A stretch of 64,000 bases of DNA from Oscillibacter sp. MSJ-31 (GTDB taxonomy: Bacteria; Bacillota; Clostridia; Oscillospirales; Oscillospiraceae): the NCBI RefSeq assembly GCF_018918025.1, contig NZ_JAHLPT010000006.1, positions 1 to 64,000 of the forward strand. Direction: 5' to 3'. The notes below the pieces were generated by a model. The model ran no database searches, was not told the DNA's origin, and saw only the letters and a list, made by a program, of their open reading frames with translations. The stretch's first letter is position 1; each line of letters starts with the position of its first letter. This document shows positions 25,496 to 34,942 of the stretch, piece by piece. The position numbers and the translations under genes are program-made.

Positions 25496-25931
25496 ATGCC
25501 ATTCCCTCCATTTCCGCTTGGAGCTGCCGTAGGACTTTTCGGATATGGTAGCCCGCTGTGCTGCGGCTGCGCCCGTACTGTCTGCCAATTTCGTGCTGTG
25601 GAATACGCTTGAAAAAGGACAGGTAAATCATTTCCCGCTCCCGTTCGTCCAGCCGTGACAGGGCTTCCGCAAGTAAGCCGCTGCTGAAAATGACCGTATC
25701 GCCGCAAAGGGTAAGTATGTATTCCTCGTCCGGCTCCGGGGCTTGGAAATATTCATCTGTCGTGCCTAAAGGGTAGTGCTTTTCGTCTGTGAGGTATTCA
25801 AGGGATATTTCTCTTTTGTGCTTCCTGCTCCGTGTCCTCGCTGCGTTGATCGTTGCATTTCGGATAACGACTTTGCAAAAGGCATGGAAAGTGTACTCGA
25901 TATGTTCCCGATATTCTTCTGTACAGGTCAT
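25485..25931 (-). CDS. Sigma-70-like factor of a conjugative transposon
   Basis: A 148-residue sigma-like protein. It contains the region 4 helix-turn-helix (EALSRLDEREREMIYLSFF, then QHEIGRQYGRSRSTAGYHIRKVLRQL) preceded by a short N-terminal part (CKVVIRNATINAARTRSRKHKREISLEYL). It matches the Tn916 ORF7-like regulator group. With the overlapping helix-turn-helix gene it probably controls transfer genes. The TraG/TraE-type transfer genes expected nearby are absent, so this is a reduced element. Confidence 0.82.
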   Translation of the reverse strand: MTCTEEYREHIEYTFHAFCKVVIRNATINAARTRSRKHKREISLEYLTDEKHYPLGTTDEYFQAPEPDEEYILTLCGDTVIFSSGLLAEALSRLDEREREMIYLSFFKRIPQHEIGRQYGRSRSTAGYHIRKVLRQLQAEMEGMAYEK

Positions 25932-26135
25932 GGAAAATCCCCCTTTCCTCCCAAAAGGGCTGTGGCTGGTTAGTAGTTGCTTTTTATGATAGTAAGGGGC
26001 GGCAGCACTTTAGGCTGTCGCTCCTTGACTGCCTAACTGCAAAACCGGGCGGGGCTGTCAACGGCGGGCGAAGCCCGTTCATCTTGACCGTTGACTGGCT
26101 CGGCCAGGTTTGCTATTTATCCGGCAAACTTGAAT

Positions 26136-26903
26136 TTATTTTAAGCTATCACGTTTTACCTTTTTAAGCCTTACTATCATTACCATAGGAATTTCTTTGT
26201 TGTTTTTGAAACATTCTTCATAAAATCCATCAATGACAAATCCAGCTCTAAAACAAAGGTTAAAAATATCTTGTATGGAACGATGATAATAAATCTGCTC
26301 CTCCGGTTGCCCTTCAATCGCTATACCATAGTAACTGTGCGGTGTCATATATTTTTCAGTCAACGTGATAAAACAAGGGTGTTGCGTTGCAAAGACAAAA
26401 ATTCCGCTTTCCTCCAACAGTTCATAAACAGCCATAAGAAGTGGTTCAATATCCGTAATATCCATAATTGCCATATTAGAAACTGCTTTCGTAAAGGCTC
26501 GATTTCTTTTTAATTCTAATATACTTTCTCTATTGGTCGCATCCGCTACACAAAATTCAATTTGTTTTGCATATTGTGATTGCCGTCTTTTAGCCAATTC
26601 TATCATTTTTTTGCTGTAATCAAAAGCGACAATCGAAGCGCCTCTTTGTGCAAGATACGAAGAATAATTTCCATTGCCACACGCAATATCCAAAATGTAA
26701 TCCGCAGGATTAGGAGATAGAAGTTCCGTTACTTTGGGACGCACTACCTCTCTGTGAAATTCATTAGATTTGTCACCCATTGCATTATCCCAAAATTGTG
26801 CGTTTTTCTCCCAGATTTTTTTACTTTCCTCTGTTCCCATGTTCTCTCCCACTCCCAAAATTTGCCTTTTTGCTTCCATTAAATCTTCCTTACTATATTC
26901 CAT
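26136..26903 (-). CDS. Class I SAM-dependent methyltransferase
   Basis: A 255-residue methyltransferase with motif I ILDIACGNGNYSSYLAQRG near residue 68, then VAFDYSKKMIELAKRR and FCVADAT. The late motifs are present (IFVFATQHP, GFVIDGFYEE). The substrate is unknown; the fold resembles ubiquinone/menaquinone-type small-molecule methyltransferases. AGGG precedes the ATG. It lies between the transfer regulators and an XRE protein. An internal start MGTEESKKIWEKN is possible. Confidence 0.75.
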   Translation of the reverse strand: MEYSKEDLMEAKRQILGVGENMGTEESKKIWEKNAQFWDNAMGDKSNEFHREVVRPKVTELLSPNPADYILDIACGNGNYSSYLAQRGASIVAFDYSKKMIELAKRRQSQYAKQIEFCVADATNRESILELKRNRAFTKAVSNMAIMDITDIEPLLMAVYELLEESGIFVFATQHPCFITLTEKYMTPHSYYGIAIEGQPEEQIYYHRSIQDIFNLCFRAGFVIDGFYEECFKNNKEIPMVMIVRLKKVKRDSLK

Positions 26904-27116
26904 TGTTACCCTCCATAACTTCTGATTGTTGCCGTCTTGACTATTATGTATCTTTTCTTTCCAAAATGGTATAGGCTTTTATTTTTATAATGCTGCAAAA
27001 CTTTTCTTCTGTAAGGTATTCAAAGGATATTTCCCTTTGCCGCCGCTATTGGAAAGCCAAAAGCAGCGGCTTTTTTACGCGATATGACCGAAAAGTCTAG
27101 AAAGCAGGATATGTCA

Positions 27117-27572
27117 TCATTTGTCATTTCTTCTCAATGTAATAACTGCATGGCATATCAAGCCAAATACAAGAGAAAAACAGCCACCGCCAAATAGTGA
27201 TGCTCCCCACCCTGCACCCGACATTGTCATAAAACCGCCAACAAAGAAAATACCAATGCCAAGAAATATCCCGACACCATAAAAAAGTCCAATTGCCATA
27301 TCATACTTATTAAATTGTCGTTTCTCTTTTTTTTCACATGTTTCCATTTTTGTTATTACCTCCTTCGCAAAATCGTCCATGTGGACTCCAAAAAGAAAAC
27401 AAATTTTTTTCAACGTATTTAAATCGGGTTCATTAACATCTCTCTCCCAATTCGATAGCGCCTGCCGGGTAACATTCAATTCCCCAGCCAGTTCTTCCTG
27501 TGTCATTCCCGATTGTGTTCGCAGATGACGTATTTGCTTTCCTGTTGTAATATCCGTCTGTTTCTGGTTCAA
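27117..27572 (-). CDS. XRE-family regulator with C-terminal membrane segments
   Basis: A 151-residue protein. An N-terminal Cro/CI helix-turn-helix (IRHLRTQSGMTQEELAGELNVTRQALSNWERD, residues 14-45) is followed by a charged linker (CEKKEKRQF) and two hydrophobic segments (LFYGVGIFLGIGIFFVGGF, then ASLFGGGCFSLVFGLICHAV). Membrane-tethered XRE regulators are common in Firmicutes. Its targets are unknown. It is divergent from the tet leader region. Confidence 0.75.
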   Translation of the reverse strand: MNQKQTDITTGKQIRHLRTQSGMTQEELAGELNVTRQALSNWERDVNEPDLNTLKKICFLFGVHMDDFAKEVITKMETCEKKEKRQFNKYDMAIGLFYGVGIFLGIGIFFVGGFMTMSGAGWGASLFGGGCFSLVFGLICHAVITLRRNDK

Positions 27573-27759
27573 AATGGTTCCTCCTCTCTGATGCTGATTT
27601 TATCAATATACGATACATTTATGCAGACAACACCACGGATCGGCTTTTGGCTGGACAATTCCAATCAAACACCACAGCAGACAGCAGAAACCATTCTGAA
27701 CACCAGGAAGCCGGTATGATTGTTACATATAAGGGGAAGAAAAATTTCTTTTAAGTACT

Positions 27760-27788
27760 TGCTTTCCTAAAACTGATGTGATATAATA
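27760..27788 (+). promoter_or_regulatory. Promoter of the tet leader and tet(W)-type gene
   Basis: TTGCTT at 27760-27765 and TATAAT at 27783-27788, separated by 17 bases, upstream of the leader peptide. Confidence 0.6.
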
Positions 27789-27816
27789 GCTTCATTCCAG
27801 AAAAGGAGTAAAAAAT

Positions 27817-27840
27817 ATGCGGCAAGGTATTCTTAAATAA
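27817..27840 (+). CDS. tet leader peptide (7 residues)
   Basis: AAAGGAG is followed by ATG and the peptide MRQGILK, then stop. It closely resembles the leader I remember upstream of tet(M) in Tn916. The leader codons overlap one arm of an inverted repeat (gtattcttaaat near 27823, complement near 27915). In the tet(M) model, ribosome behaviour on the leader under tetracycline alters RNA folding and lets transcription pass. Confidence 0.7.
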   Translation: MRQGILK

Positions 27841-28008
27841 AACTATAATCAAATAGTGGGAACAAAGGATTATGATAGTCCCTTTTGTAGGGGCTTAGTT
27901 TTTTGTACCCAATTTAAGAATACTTTTGCCTTATCAATTTTGACATATCCCCAAAAACAGCACTCACAAACAGGTGTATGCTGTATATGTGTATGTCCGC
28001 AAATTATC

Positions 28009-28048
28009 ATCCCCAGTGGTAAAAGTATTTTACTGCTGGGGATTTTTA
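28009..28048 (+). terminator. Attenuator terminator before tet(W)-type gene
   Basis: The stem atccccag/ctggggat (28009-28016 and 28036-28043), extended by imperfect pairing of the inner bases, is followed by ttttt. It ends 34 bases before the tet start, as in tet(M)-type attenuated leaders. Confidence 0.7.
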
Positions 28049-28081
28049 TGCCCTTCGGGGCAGTAAAGGGAGGACAATCAC

Positions 28082-30001
28082 ATGAAAATAATCAATATTG
28101 GAATTCTTGCCCATGTAGACGCTGGAAAGACGACCTTGACGGAGAGCCTGCTATATGCCAGCGGAGCCATTTCAGAACCGGGGAGCGTCGAAAAAGGGAC
28201 AACGAGGACGGACACCATGTTTTTGGAGCGGCAGCGTGGGATTACCATTCAAGCGGCAGTCACTTCCTTCCAGTGGCACAGATGTAAAGTCAACATTGTG
28301 GATACGCCCGGCCACATGGATTTTTTGGCGGAGGTGTACCGCTCTTTGGCTGTTTTAGATGGGGCCATCTTGGTGATCTCCGCTAAAGATGGCGTGCAGG
28401 CCCAGACCCGTATTCTGTTCCATGCCCTGCGGAAAATGAACATTCCCACCGTTATCTTTATCAACAAGATCGACCAGGCTGGCGTTGATTTGCAGAGCGT
28501 GGTTCAGTCTGTTCGGGATAAGCTCTCCGCCGATATTATCATCAAGCAGACGGTGTCGCTGTCCCCGGAAATAGTCCTGGAGGAAAATACCGACATAGAA
28601 GCATGGGATGCGGTCATCGAAAATAACGATAAATTATTGGAAAAGTATATCGCAGGAGAACCAATCAGCCGGGAAAAACTTGTGCGGGAGGAACAGCGGC
28701 GGGTTCAAGACGCCTCCCTGTTCCCGGTCTATTATGGCAGCGCCAAAAAGGGCCTTGGCATTCAACCGTTGATGGATGCGGTGACAGGGCTGTTCCAACC
28801 GATTGGGGAACAGGGGAGCGCCGCCCTATGCGGCAGCGTTTTCAAGGTGGAGTATACAGATTGCGGCCAGCGGCGTGTCTATCTACGGCTATACAGCGGA
28901 ACGCTGCGCCTGCGGGATACGGTGGCCCTGGCCGGGAGAGAAAAGCTGAAAATCACAGAGATGCGTATTCCATCCAAAGGGGAAATTGTTCGGACAGACA
29001 CCGCTTATCCGGGTGAAATTGTTATCCTTCCCAGCGACAGCGTGAGGTTAAACGATGTATTAGGGGACCAAACCCGGCTCCCTCGTAAAAGGTGGCGCGA
29101 GGACCCCCTCCCCATGCTGCGGACGACGATTGCACCGAAAACGGCAGCGCAAAGAGAACGGCTGCTGGACGCTCTTACGCAACTTGCGGATACTGACCCG
29201 CTTTTGCGTTGCGAAGTGGATTCCATCACCCATGAGATCATTCTTTCTTTTTTGGGCCGGGTGCAGTTGGAGGTTGTTTCCGCTTTGCTGTCGGAAAAAT
29301 ACAAGCTTGAAACAGTGGTAAAGGAACCCTCCGTCATTTATATGGAGCGGCCGCTCAAAGCAGCCAGCCACACCATCCATATCGAGGTGCCGCCCAACCC
29401 GTTTTGGGCATCCATAGGACTGTCTGTTACACCACTCTCGCTTGGCTCCGGTGTACAATACGAGAGCCGGGTTTCGCTGGGATACTTGAACCAGAGTTTT
29501 CAAAACGCTGTCAGGGATGGTATCCGTTACGGGCTGGAGCAGGGCTTGTTCGGCTGGAACGTAACGGACTGTAAGATTTGCTTTGAATACGGGCTTTATT
29601 ACAGTCCGGTCAGCACGCCGGCGGACTTCCGCTCATTGGCCCCGATTGTATTGGAACAGGCATTGAAGGAATCGGGGACGCAGCTGCTGGAACCTTATCT
29701 CTCCTTCATCCTCTATGCGCCCCAGGAATACCTTTCCAGGGCTTATCATGATGCACCGAAATACTGTGCCACCATCGAAACGGCCCAGGTAAAAAAGGAT
29801 GAAGTTGTCTTTACTGGCGAGATTCCCGCCCGCTGTATACAGGCATACCGTACTGATCTGAATTTTTATACAAATGGAAGAAGTGTCTGCATTACAGAAT
29901 TAAAAGGGTATCAGGAAACTTCCGGCGAGCCTGTATTTCAGCCACGCCGCCCGAACAGCCGTTTAGACAAGATCCGGCATATGTTTCAGAAGATAATGTA
30001 A
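28082..30001 (+). CDS. tet(W): Tetracycline resistance ribosomal protection protein, Tet(W) type
   Basis: A 639-residue EF-G-like GTPase that removes tetracycline from the ribosome. G motifs: AHVDAGKTT (residues 10-18), DTPGHMDF (74-81) and NKID (128-131). Domains II-V follow, with the ribosome-contacting tail [13 protein letters not shown] and [11 protein letters not shown]. Length and sequence agree with Tet(W) over most of the protein. The last ~40 residues ([34 protein letters not shown]) differ from what I recall of Tet(W), so the 3' end may be recombinant, as in mosaic tet genes. GGGAGG precedes the ATG. It is followed by a tet(40)-type gene. Confidence 0.9.
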   Translation: MKIINIGILAHVDAGKTTLTESLLYASGAISEPGSVEKGTTRTDTMFLERQRGITIQAAVTSFQWHRCKVNIVDTPGHMDFLAEVYRSLAVLDGAILVISAKDGVQAQTRILFHALRKMNIPTVIFINKIDQAGVDLQSVVQSVRDKLSADIIIKQTVSLSPEIVLEENTDIEAWDAVIENNDKLLEKYIAGEPISREKLVREEQRRVQDASLFPVYYGSAKKGLGIQPLMDAVTGLFQPIGEQGSAALCGSVFKVEYTDCGQRRVYLRLYSGTLRLRDTVALAGREKLKITEMRIPSKGEIVRTDTAYPGEIVILPSDSVRLNDVLGDQTRLPRKRWREDPLPMLRTTIAPKTAAQRERLLDALTQLADTDPLLRCEVDSITHEIILSFLGRVQLEVVSALLSEKYKLETVVKEPSVIYMERPLKAASHTIHIEVPPNPFWASIGLSVTPLSLGSGVQYESRVSLGYLNQSFQNAVRDGIRYGLEQGLFGWNVTDCKICFEYGLYYSPVSTPADFRSLAPIVLEQALKESGTQLLEPYLSFILYAPQEYLSRAYHDAPKYCATIETAQVKKDEVVFTGEIPARCIQAYRTDLNFYTNGRSVCITELKGYQETSGEPVFQPRRPNSRLDKIRHMFQKIM

Positions 30002-30287
30002 CGTCTTGCGCAATGCAAGCGTTCATTGCTGGCTATTGCGAAATATCCCAGAAGGCCGGCTCCCAAGGAGGAAACGTCAATGATCCTGCCTTCAGTGATT
30101 ATACCTCTATATTTTGTCTGGTGCATTAAGGAAACCTCAGACACGGTAAATATGTCCTATAACTTCTGATGGAGGGGGAACTCCTCCTTCCGTTATATCT
30201 ATATAGATTTATTAGATTGGACTTTGTAACTATTAACCAGTAGTCGTTCTTGACTACACCATTATTATACTAGGAGAATGTAACTTC

Positions 30288-31508
30288 ATGTTTGCTAAAA
30301 ATTCAAAGGCATATTCTGTCTACCTGCTGTTCCGATTTGTCTGTTCCCTGGCGGTTTCTATGTCCACAGTGCTTTCCATCGTGTACCACCTGGAGGTGGT
30401 GCAGCTGGATGCTTTCCAGCTTGTCCTGGTAGGGACGGTTCAGGAGACCTCCTGCTTTCTGTTCGAGATGCCCACCGGTGTGGTGGCGGATTTGTATAGC
30501 CGTCGGCGCTCGGTGCTGATTGGAATGTTCCTCTACGGCCTGGGCTTTCTGATGGAGGGTGCGCTACCGTGGTTCGCGACGGTTCTGCTGGCCCAGGTTG
30601 TCTGGGGTTGCGGTGATACCTTCATCACCGGCGCTCTGGAGGCGTGGATTGCCTCGGAGGAAGAGGACAAACCCATAGACAAGGTGTTCCTGCGGGGCAG
30701 TCAAATGGGGCAAATCGGCGGCGTTCTGGGCGTGGTGCTGGGCACACTGCTGGGAAACATAAACCTGCAAATGCCTGTCATCTTGGGGGGCAGTTTGTGC
30801 TTGTTGTTGGGGCTGGTGATGGTTCGCATCATGCCAGAAACCAACTTCTCCCCTGCTATTGAGGAACGGCAGGGCTTGCTTAAAGACTTTGTCTGCCTGT
30901 TCAAGCTCAACCTGGGCTTTGTGAAAGGCGCACCTGTGTTGCTGGCGCTCTTAGCAATCACACTATGCGGGGGACTTGCCAGTGAAGGCTTTGACCGGCT
31001 CTCCACCGCTCATTTTCTGAATGACACGGTAATACCCGTTATCGGGCCGCTGAACAGCGTCACTTGGTTCGGTGTTATCAGTCTTATCGGCAACGGCTTA
31101 GGTATTCTGGCTTCTCAGTTGCTCATCGCCCGCATGGAGAAAAAAGGGACTGTCAGCCGAACCAGTGTGGTCATGTCCACCAGTGCCGGGTATATCCTGT
31201 GCCTGGTTCTCTTCGCGGTGGGGCGGAGCTTTTGGTTCATGTTGTTGGTGTTCCTGCTGGCGGGGCTTATGCGCACCATCAAGGAGCCTGTGCTGGCCGC
31301 CTGGATGAACGACCATGTGGATGAGAAAATGCGCGCCACAGTCTTTTCCACCAGCGGACAGCTGGACTCTTTCGGGCAGATCATCGGCGGGCCTATTGTG
31401 GGGCTGGTAGCCCAGCAGGTGTCCATACCCTGGGGGCTGGTCTGTACCGCTTTCCTGCTGTTGCCCGCGCTGTTCTTAGTGCCGGTGGCGGGAAAGAAGC
31501 GGGATTGA
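30288..31508 (+). CDS. tet(40): Tetracycline efflux MFS transporter, Tet(40) type
   Basis: A 406-residue major facilitator with about 12 hydrophobic segments. It begins MFAKNSKAYSVYLLFRFVC. The loop 2-3 motif region is present as GVVADLYSRRRSVLIG near residue 65. Its length and its position about 290 bases downstream of a ribosomal-protection tet gene match tet(40), described in Clostridia in tandem with mosaic tet(O/32/O). It exports tetracycline across the membrane. The pair gives two separate mechanisms on one transcript. A TAGGAG site precedes the start. Confidence 0.85.
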   Translation: MFAKNSKAYSVYLLFRFVCSLAVSMSTVLSIVYHLEVVQLDAFQLVLVGTVQETSCFLFEMPTGVVADLYSRRRSVLIGMFLYGLGFLMEGALPWFATVLLAQVVWGCGDTFITGALEAWIASEEEDKPIDKVFLRGSQMGQIGGVLGVVLGTLLGNINLQMPVILGGSLCLLLGLVMVRIMPETNFSPAIEERQGLLKDFVCLFKLNLGFVKGAPVLLALLAITLCGGLASEGFDRLSTAHFLNDTVIPVIGPLNSVTWFGVISLIGNGLGILASQLLIARMEKKGTVSRTSVVMSTSAGYILCLVLFAVGRSFWFMLLVFLLAGLMRTIKEPVLAAWMNDHVDEKMRATVFSTSGQLDSFGQIIGGPIVGLVAQQVSIPWGLVCTAFLLLPALFLVPVAGKKRD

Positions 31509-31672
31509 TATGGCATAGTTAAGTTTACTGACGAGCGGGAGATTACTTCCGCTCGTCTTCATTTAGTAGCGCAAAATTTGAGGACTCTTTATTTCCTTAT
31601 TCGGTATAGCGGAGGCGGCTGTCAATTCGACATAATTTTCTTGTGATACTTTACCGTACATGAGCATTTGCT

Positions 31673-32110
31673 TCAGGCATCCAGCATCTCATAGCCGAGC
31701 ATGGTCCGGCCGGGCAGAAGTGCTTCCGGCACAGATGTTAAATCCACTGTGACTTTCTGAAGATAGAGGCGGTAAGCAACTCCGACCTGTAAGTGATGGA
31801 GTCCCTCAAGAATCAGCCGCTGCACATCACCACCCTGATCCTCAAAGAGCAATTCTGTCCGTTTGCGAAGCTTGTTCTGTTTGAGATCTCTCACAATCCC
31901 ATCTGCCGCTTCATAATTATGAGCCTTTGCCGTTCGATAGAGCTCCCAAGCTTTTATGCCGCCAGCAACAGCGATGGCAGAAGTGAGTCCAACAACAATG
32001 GCGTCATGAGATGCGATGCCCCAGATTAGGCCAACAACGGTGATGGCCACTGCGCACACAATCGTTTTGCAAACCCTTTGCGTGATCGCAGGTGGGAGTT
32101 TTGTATCCAT
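31673..32110 (-). CDS. Hypothetical membrane protein
   Basis: A 145-residue protein with one or two N-terminal transmembrane segments (IVCAVAITVVGLIWGIAS and AIVVGLTSAIAVAGGI). A soluble basic part follows (LKQNKLRKRTELLFEDQGGDVQRLILEGLHHL). No family recognised. It lies at the end of a minus-strand run of plasmid-like genes, 62 bases after the gene at 32173. Confidence 0.5.
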   Translation of the reverse strand: MDTKLPPAITQRVCKTIVCAVAITVVGLIWGIASHDAIVVGLTSAIAVAGGIKAWELYRTAKAHNYEAADGIVRDLKQNKLRKRTELLFEDQGGDVQRLILEGLHHLQVGVAYRLYLQKVTVDLTSVPEALLPGRTMLGYEMLDA

Positions 32111-32172
32111 GTCTTACCTCCAAAATAAGAATCGGGGCATCTGCTTCATCATCAAGCAGATGCCCCTTTGGT

Positions 32173-32856
32173 TTATGCATATTCCAAAATGACCTTACGA
32201 TCCAGATAGAGATTGGCTACTGTTTGAAGCACAGGCGTGGTGTTCTGAGAGAAGATCTCTTCGTTGGCAATATGGGCCTGGTCAGAGCTCTCATCCGGAT
32301 ACAGACCTGCCAGCAGCTTATCCGGGGTACTTACATCCCGGAGATTCAAATCAAAGCAGCGTACCAGTTCCGCAGTGCTCAGCGGCGTCTGGCGAATCAA
32401 ATCAATAACCCGCGCTTCGTCCGCAGTCATGCTGCCGGAGCGCAGCACCTGCACCGTTTCCATGAAGGAGAGCCTGCCTTTCAGGAATAGCTTAACAGCG
32501 GTGGCAGTCTTCTTGACACCAGACAGCTCATAGGGAATGACAAAGGCATCTGCCAACATATTGTAGAGCGCATCAACGCCGGTGTAACCCACGCCCTTCA
32601 CGACAAGCTTGCGGGCCACCAGATTATCCAACAGAGTGTCCAGAGGCGGTGTATCCATGCCAAGCCCCTTGCACTGCTCCACATACGCTTCCTTCAACTC
32701 CTGATAGGTCATGACCTCCCACAGTAAGGTGGTCCAGATCAGGAACTCCAGGGTAGAGATGGGATGGAGCACCCCCAGCTTCTGAATATATGGAACTTTA
32801 TGGCCCTGCTCGATCTTTAGCCGATAGCTTCCGACAGCACAATAAAAAGTCATCAT
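32173..32856 (-). CDS. Hypothetical protein of the plasmid-like region
   Basis: A 227-residue protein. An N-terminal segment (IQKLGVLHPISTLEFLIWTTLLWEVMTYQELKEAYVEQC) and later helices (VIDLIRQTPLSTAELVRCFDLNL) resemble winged-helix modules, so DNA binding is possible. The frame is open to 33144 but GGAGG upstream of 32856 and the overlap of the longer version with hicB favour this start. No family recognised. Confidence 0.5.
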   Translation of the reverse strand: MMTFYCAVGSYRLKIEQGHKVPYIQKLGVLHPISTLEFLIWTTLLWEVMTYQELKEAYVEQCKGLGMDTPPLDTLLDNLVARKLVVKGVGYTGVDALYNMLADAFVIPYELSGVKKTATAVKLFLKGRLSFMETVQVLRSGSMTADEARVIDLIRQTPLSTAELVRCFDLNLRDVSTPDKLLAGLYPDESSDQAHIANEEIFSQNTTPVLQTVANLYLDRKVILEYA

Positions 32857-32965
32857 ATAGAGTTGCCTCCTCGTCCGTATTCTAACTCTAATTACGCCAC
32901 TACGCCGAAGAGAACAACAAAAAATGAACCCTTCAGCTATTTTAGCCGAAGGGTTCATGCATGAC

Positions 32966-33301
32966 CTATGCCTGAAGAGAGCGCCCCAGCGCTCGCTCGA
33001 TATAGCTGTTGAGGGAGGTCTGCGCCTCCATCGCCCGAATTGCAAGCTGCTTATGGAGTTCGGGTGAAATCCGAATGTTAAAGCTGCCCTTATAGGCCCG
33101 TTCCGGCTCCTTGCCCTCCGACTCGCACAGCTCCAGATAGTCATCCACTACGCCGTGGAAGTCCTCCACCAGTTCAGTGGCATTTGTCCCCTCATAGGAG
33201 AGCAGTGCCCGAATCCCGATGACCTTGCCAAAAAACACTCCATCCGGTTCGGAGAACTCTACGCTACCGACATAACCCTTGTATTCCATTGTGTTGCTCA
33301 T
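32966..33301 (-). CDS. hicB: HicB-family antitoxin
   Basis: A 111-residue protein. The N-terminal HicB fold (MEYKGYVGSVEFSEPDGVFFGKVIGIRALLSYEG, then ELVEDFHGVVDDYLELCE) is followed by a C-terminal ribbon-helix-helix (KGSFNIRISPELHKQLAIRAMEAQTSLNSYIERAL). HicB neutralises HicA and autoregulates. It overlaps the upstream toxin gene by 4 bases. Toxin-first order is usual for hicAB. Confidence 0.85.
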   Translation of the reverse strand: MSNTMEYKGYVGSVEFSEPDGVFFGKVIGIRALLSYEGTNATELVEDFHGVVDDYLELCESEGKEPERAYKGSFNIRISPELHKQLAIRAMEAQTSLNSYIERALGRSLQA

Positions 33302-33552
33302 ATCAAACCCTCCTCTTCCAGTACGTCAATAATCTGTTTGATCTGGTATTCCAGCAGTTCCTTTCGCGGGTGTGGCTTGTGCAAGATGATAGGAGAACGG
33401 TTTTCACAAACAAATATGACTCGTGAACCGCTGGTTTTTCCTTTGTTGGATCTCAAATAGTCAAAATATCGAAGCAGTGTTTCGAGATCATCGAAGGTGA
33501 GATCCTTGGGTTTCGACTTGAGGCGTTGGATTAGTTTTTCCTTTTGGCCCAT
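33298..33552 (-). CDS. hicA: HicA-family toxin (mRNA interferase)
   Basis: An 84-residue HicA/YcfA-like protein: MGQKEKLIQRLKSKPKDLTFDDLETLLRYF, then GSRVIFVCENRSPIILHKPHP, where the His of LHKPHP sits at the position of the catalytic His. HicA cleaves mRNA during translation. I place the start at 33552; 33606 is the limit of the open frame. Paired with hicB it would stabilise the element. Confidence 0.8.
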   Translation of the reverse strand: MGQKEKLIQRLKSKPKDLTFDDLETLLRYFDYLRSNKGKTSGSRVIFVCENRSPIILHKPHPRKELLEYQIKQIIDVLEEEGLI

Positions 33553-33623
33553 ATTCAATCCTCCTGCTGTTACTGATATTATACGCCAACCAGATCTAAA
33601 TTGCAACTATTTTTAGTTGCAAT

Positions 33624-34193
33624 TTAGAGTTGCTTTAGTTTGCTCATTTCCGGGTCATCCTTCAGTCTGGAGCGTGCCCGCGCGATCCACGCATTGACAT
33701 TGTTGACCGTGGTTCCATAACGCTCTGCGATCTCACGAGTCTCGTGGCCAAGCAGTTTCAGCTCAATGGCTTCAACCCCCTTTAGGGTAATTCCAGAATA
33801 CTTGGCCTTGCACTTGCCCAGAGCATCCATGACGCTGTTGCCATAGATTTTGTCGTCCATGTCATCCGTTGCACCAATCAAATCATAGATGGTGCGCTCA
33901 TCATCATCGTCAATGAACGGAGATGCGCTGAAGGAGTGGAAATAGTTCTGGTGACGCACATGATCGATCAAGGTGTTGTAAATGTACCGGCAGGCCAGAG
34001 GTGCAAATTCACCCCGGCTGGGCTGATAGGCCATGGCGGCGCGGCAGAGAGCTTCGCAGCCAATGGCGTAGAAGTCCTCATAAGCGAGCAACGGCAGGTT
34101 GTTGATCTTGATCCGCTTCTGGATGACCTCCTTGACGAGGTGCAGGTTATTGGTGGTCAGTTCACGCTGATATTCCGTCATAATGTTCTTCAT
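33624..34193 (-). CDS. Sigma-70 family RNA polymerase sigma factor
   Basis: A 189-residue sigma factor. Region 2 is LPLLAYEDFYAIGCEALCRAAMAYQPSRGEFAPLACRYIYNTLIDHVR and region 4 is KGVEAIELKLLGHETREIAERYGTTVNNVNAWIARARSRL. A short acidic linker (DDDDERTIYDLIGATDDMDD) joins them. It lies 13 bases downstream of the DUF3268-like gene. It may direct RNA polymerase to genes of this element. Confidence 0.8.
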   Translation of the reverse strand: MKNIMTEYQRELTTNNLHLVKEVIQKRIKINNLPLLAYEDFYAIGCEALCRAAMAYQPSRGEFAPLACRYIYNTLIDHVRHQNYFHSFSASPFIDDDDERTIYDLIGATDDMDDKIYGNSVMDALGKCKAKYSGITLKGVEAIELKLLGHETREIAERYGTTVNNVNAWIARARSRLKDDPEMSKLKQL

Positions 34194-34206
34194 GTCTCAT
34201 TCCTCC

Positions 34207-34641
34207 TCAGCTTGCTGCCTTGCCGCACTGCTCAAGAACCTCCTGGCTCTTCTCAATGAGCTTCTGGCAGCGGTATTCGTTGAACATTCCGATATGCGCA
34301 TCTTGTACGCGGAGTCCGAAGTAGTCGGCCATCCAGCGGTAGGCAGACTGGCGACTCATGATCCTGCGCTGCCAGATCTGATCGAAGGTGCGATGTGCCC
34401 GGATGCGCAGGTGCCGCAGATCTCCATTGGCCAGCGGCCCCATAGGTTCCAGCGTGCCGGGATGCACTGCCACATAGGCGTTGCAGGCAGGATAGTGCCC
34501 GCAGACATACAGCATGTCTGTGCGTTTCTCATCCCCATAGATCTCAGAGGCCGGTCTAAGCACGGCGACTGCGCCGCAGTATTGGCAGCGAACTGGTCTT
34601 CTGGGAATTGTCGTTTTGCTTCTTTTCTGTTTCGTCTTCAT
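34207..34641 (-). CDS. Zinc-finger protein, DUF3268-like
   Basis: A 144-residue basic protein: N-terminal CQYCGAVAVLRPASEIYG, then LYVCGHYPACNAYVAVHPGT, a four-Cys zinc-binding layout. It continues with GPLANGDLRHLRIRAHRTFDQIW, in agreement with the DUF3268 zinc-finger family of plasmids and conjugative elements. Function unknown. It precedes the sigma factor gene. Confidence 0.7.
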   Translation of the reverse strand: MKTKQKRSKTTIPRRPVRCQYCGAVAVLRPASEIYGDEKRTDMLYVCGHYPACNAYVAVHPGTLEPMGPLANGDLRHLRIRAHRTFDQIWQRRIMSRQSAYRWMADYFGLRVQDAHIGMFNEYRCQKLIEKSQEVLEQCGKAAS

Positions 34642-34870
34642 AGGCTAAGCCCCTTTCTTTGGTTGTCTTGCTTTTAGCTCTCCTTGCAAATTCCGGGAAG
34701 TGTCAGGAAAACAGCAAATAATTTGTAAACTTTTTATGAACAAAAAGAACGACCGCCGATAGGCAGCCGCTCGCAGAGGGGGATGTTCGTATATGGTCCT
34801 TTTTAATGGACAGGTTTTATGCTATAGTTTGAGTATCAAATGAAATTAGAGCTACAGGAGGATGATACTC

Positions 34871-34942
34871 ATGCCAAGATCACCCAATCATAATGGAACT
34901 GGTCGGGCAAAAAAAGAGGAGCCGGCAGCCCGAAACACTTGA
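34871..34942 (+). CDS. Short ORF, possible truncated gene start
   Basis: GGAGGATGATACTC is followed by ATG and 23 codons (MPRSPNHNGTGRAKKEEPAA...) before a stop. TGGACA and TATAGT with 13-14 bases between form a poor promoter upstream. Its last 55 bases overlap the convergent gene ending at 34888. It looks like the 5' end of a gene lost by deletion. Confidence 0.35.
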   Translation: MPRSPNHNGTGRAKKEEPAARNT

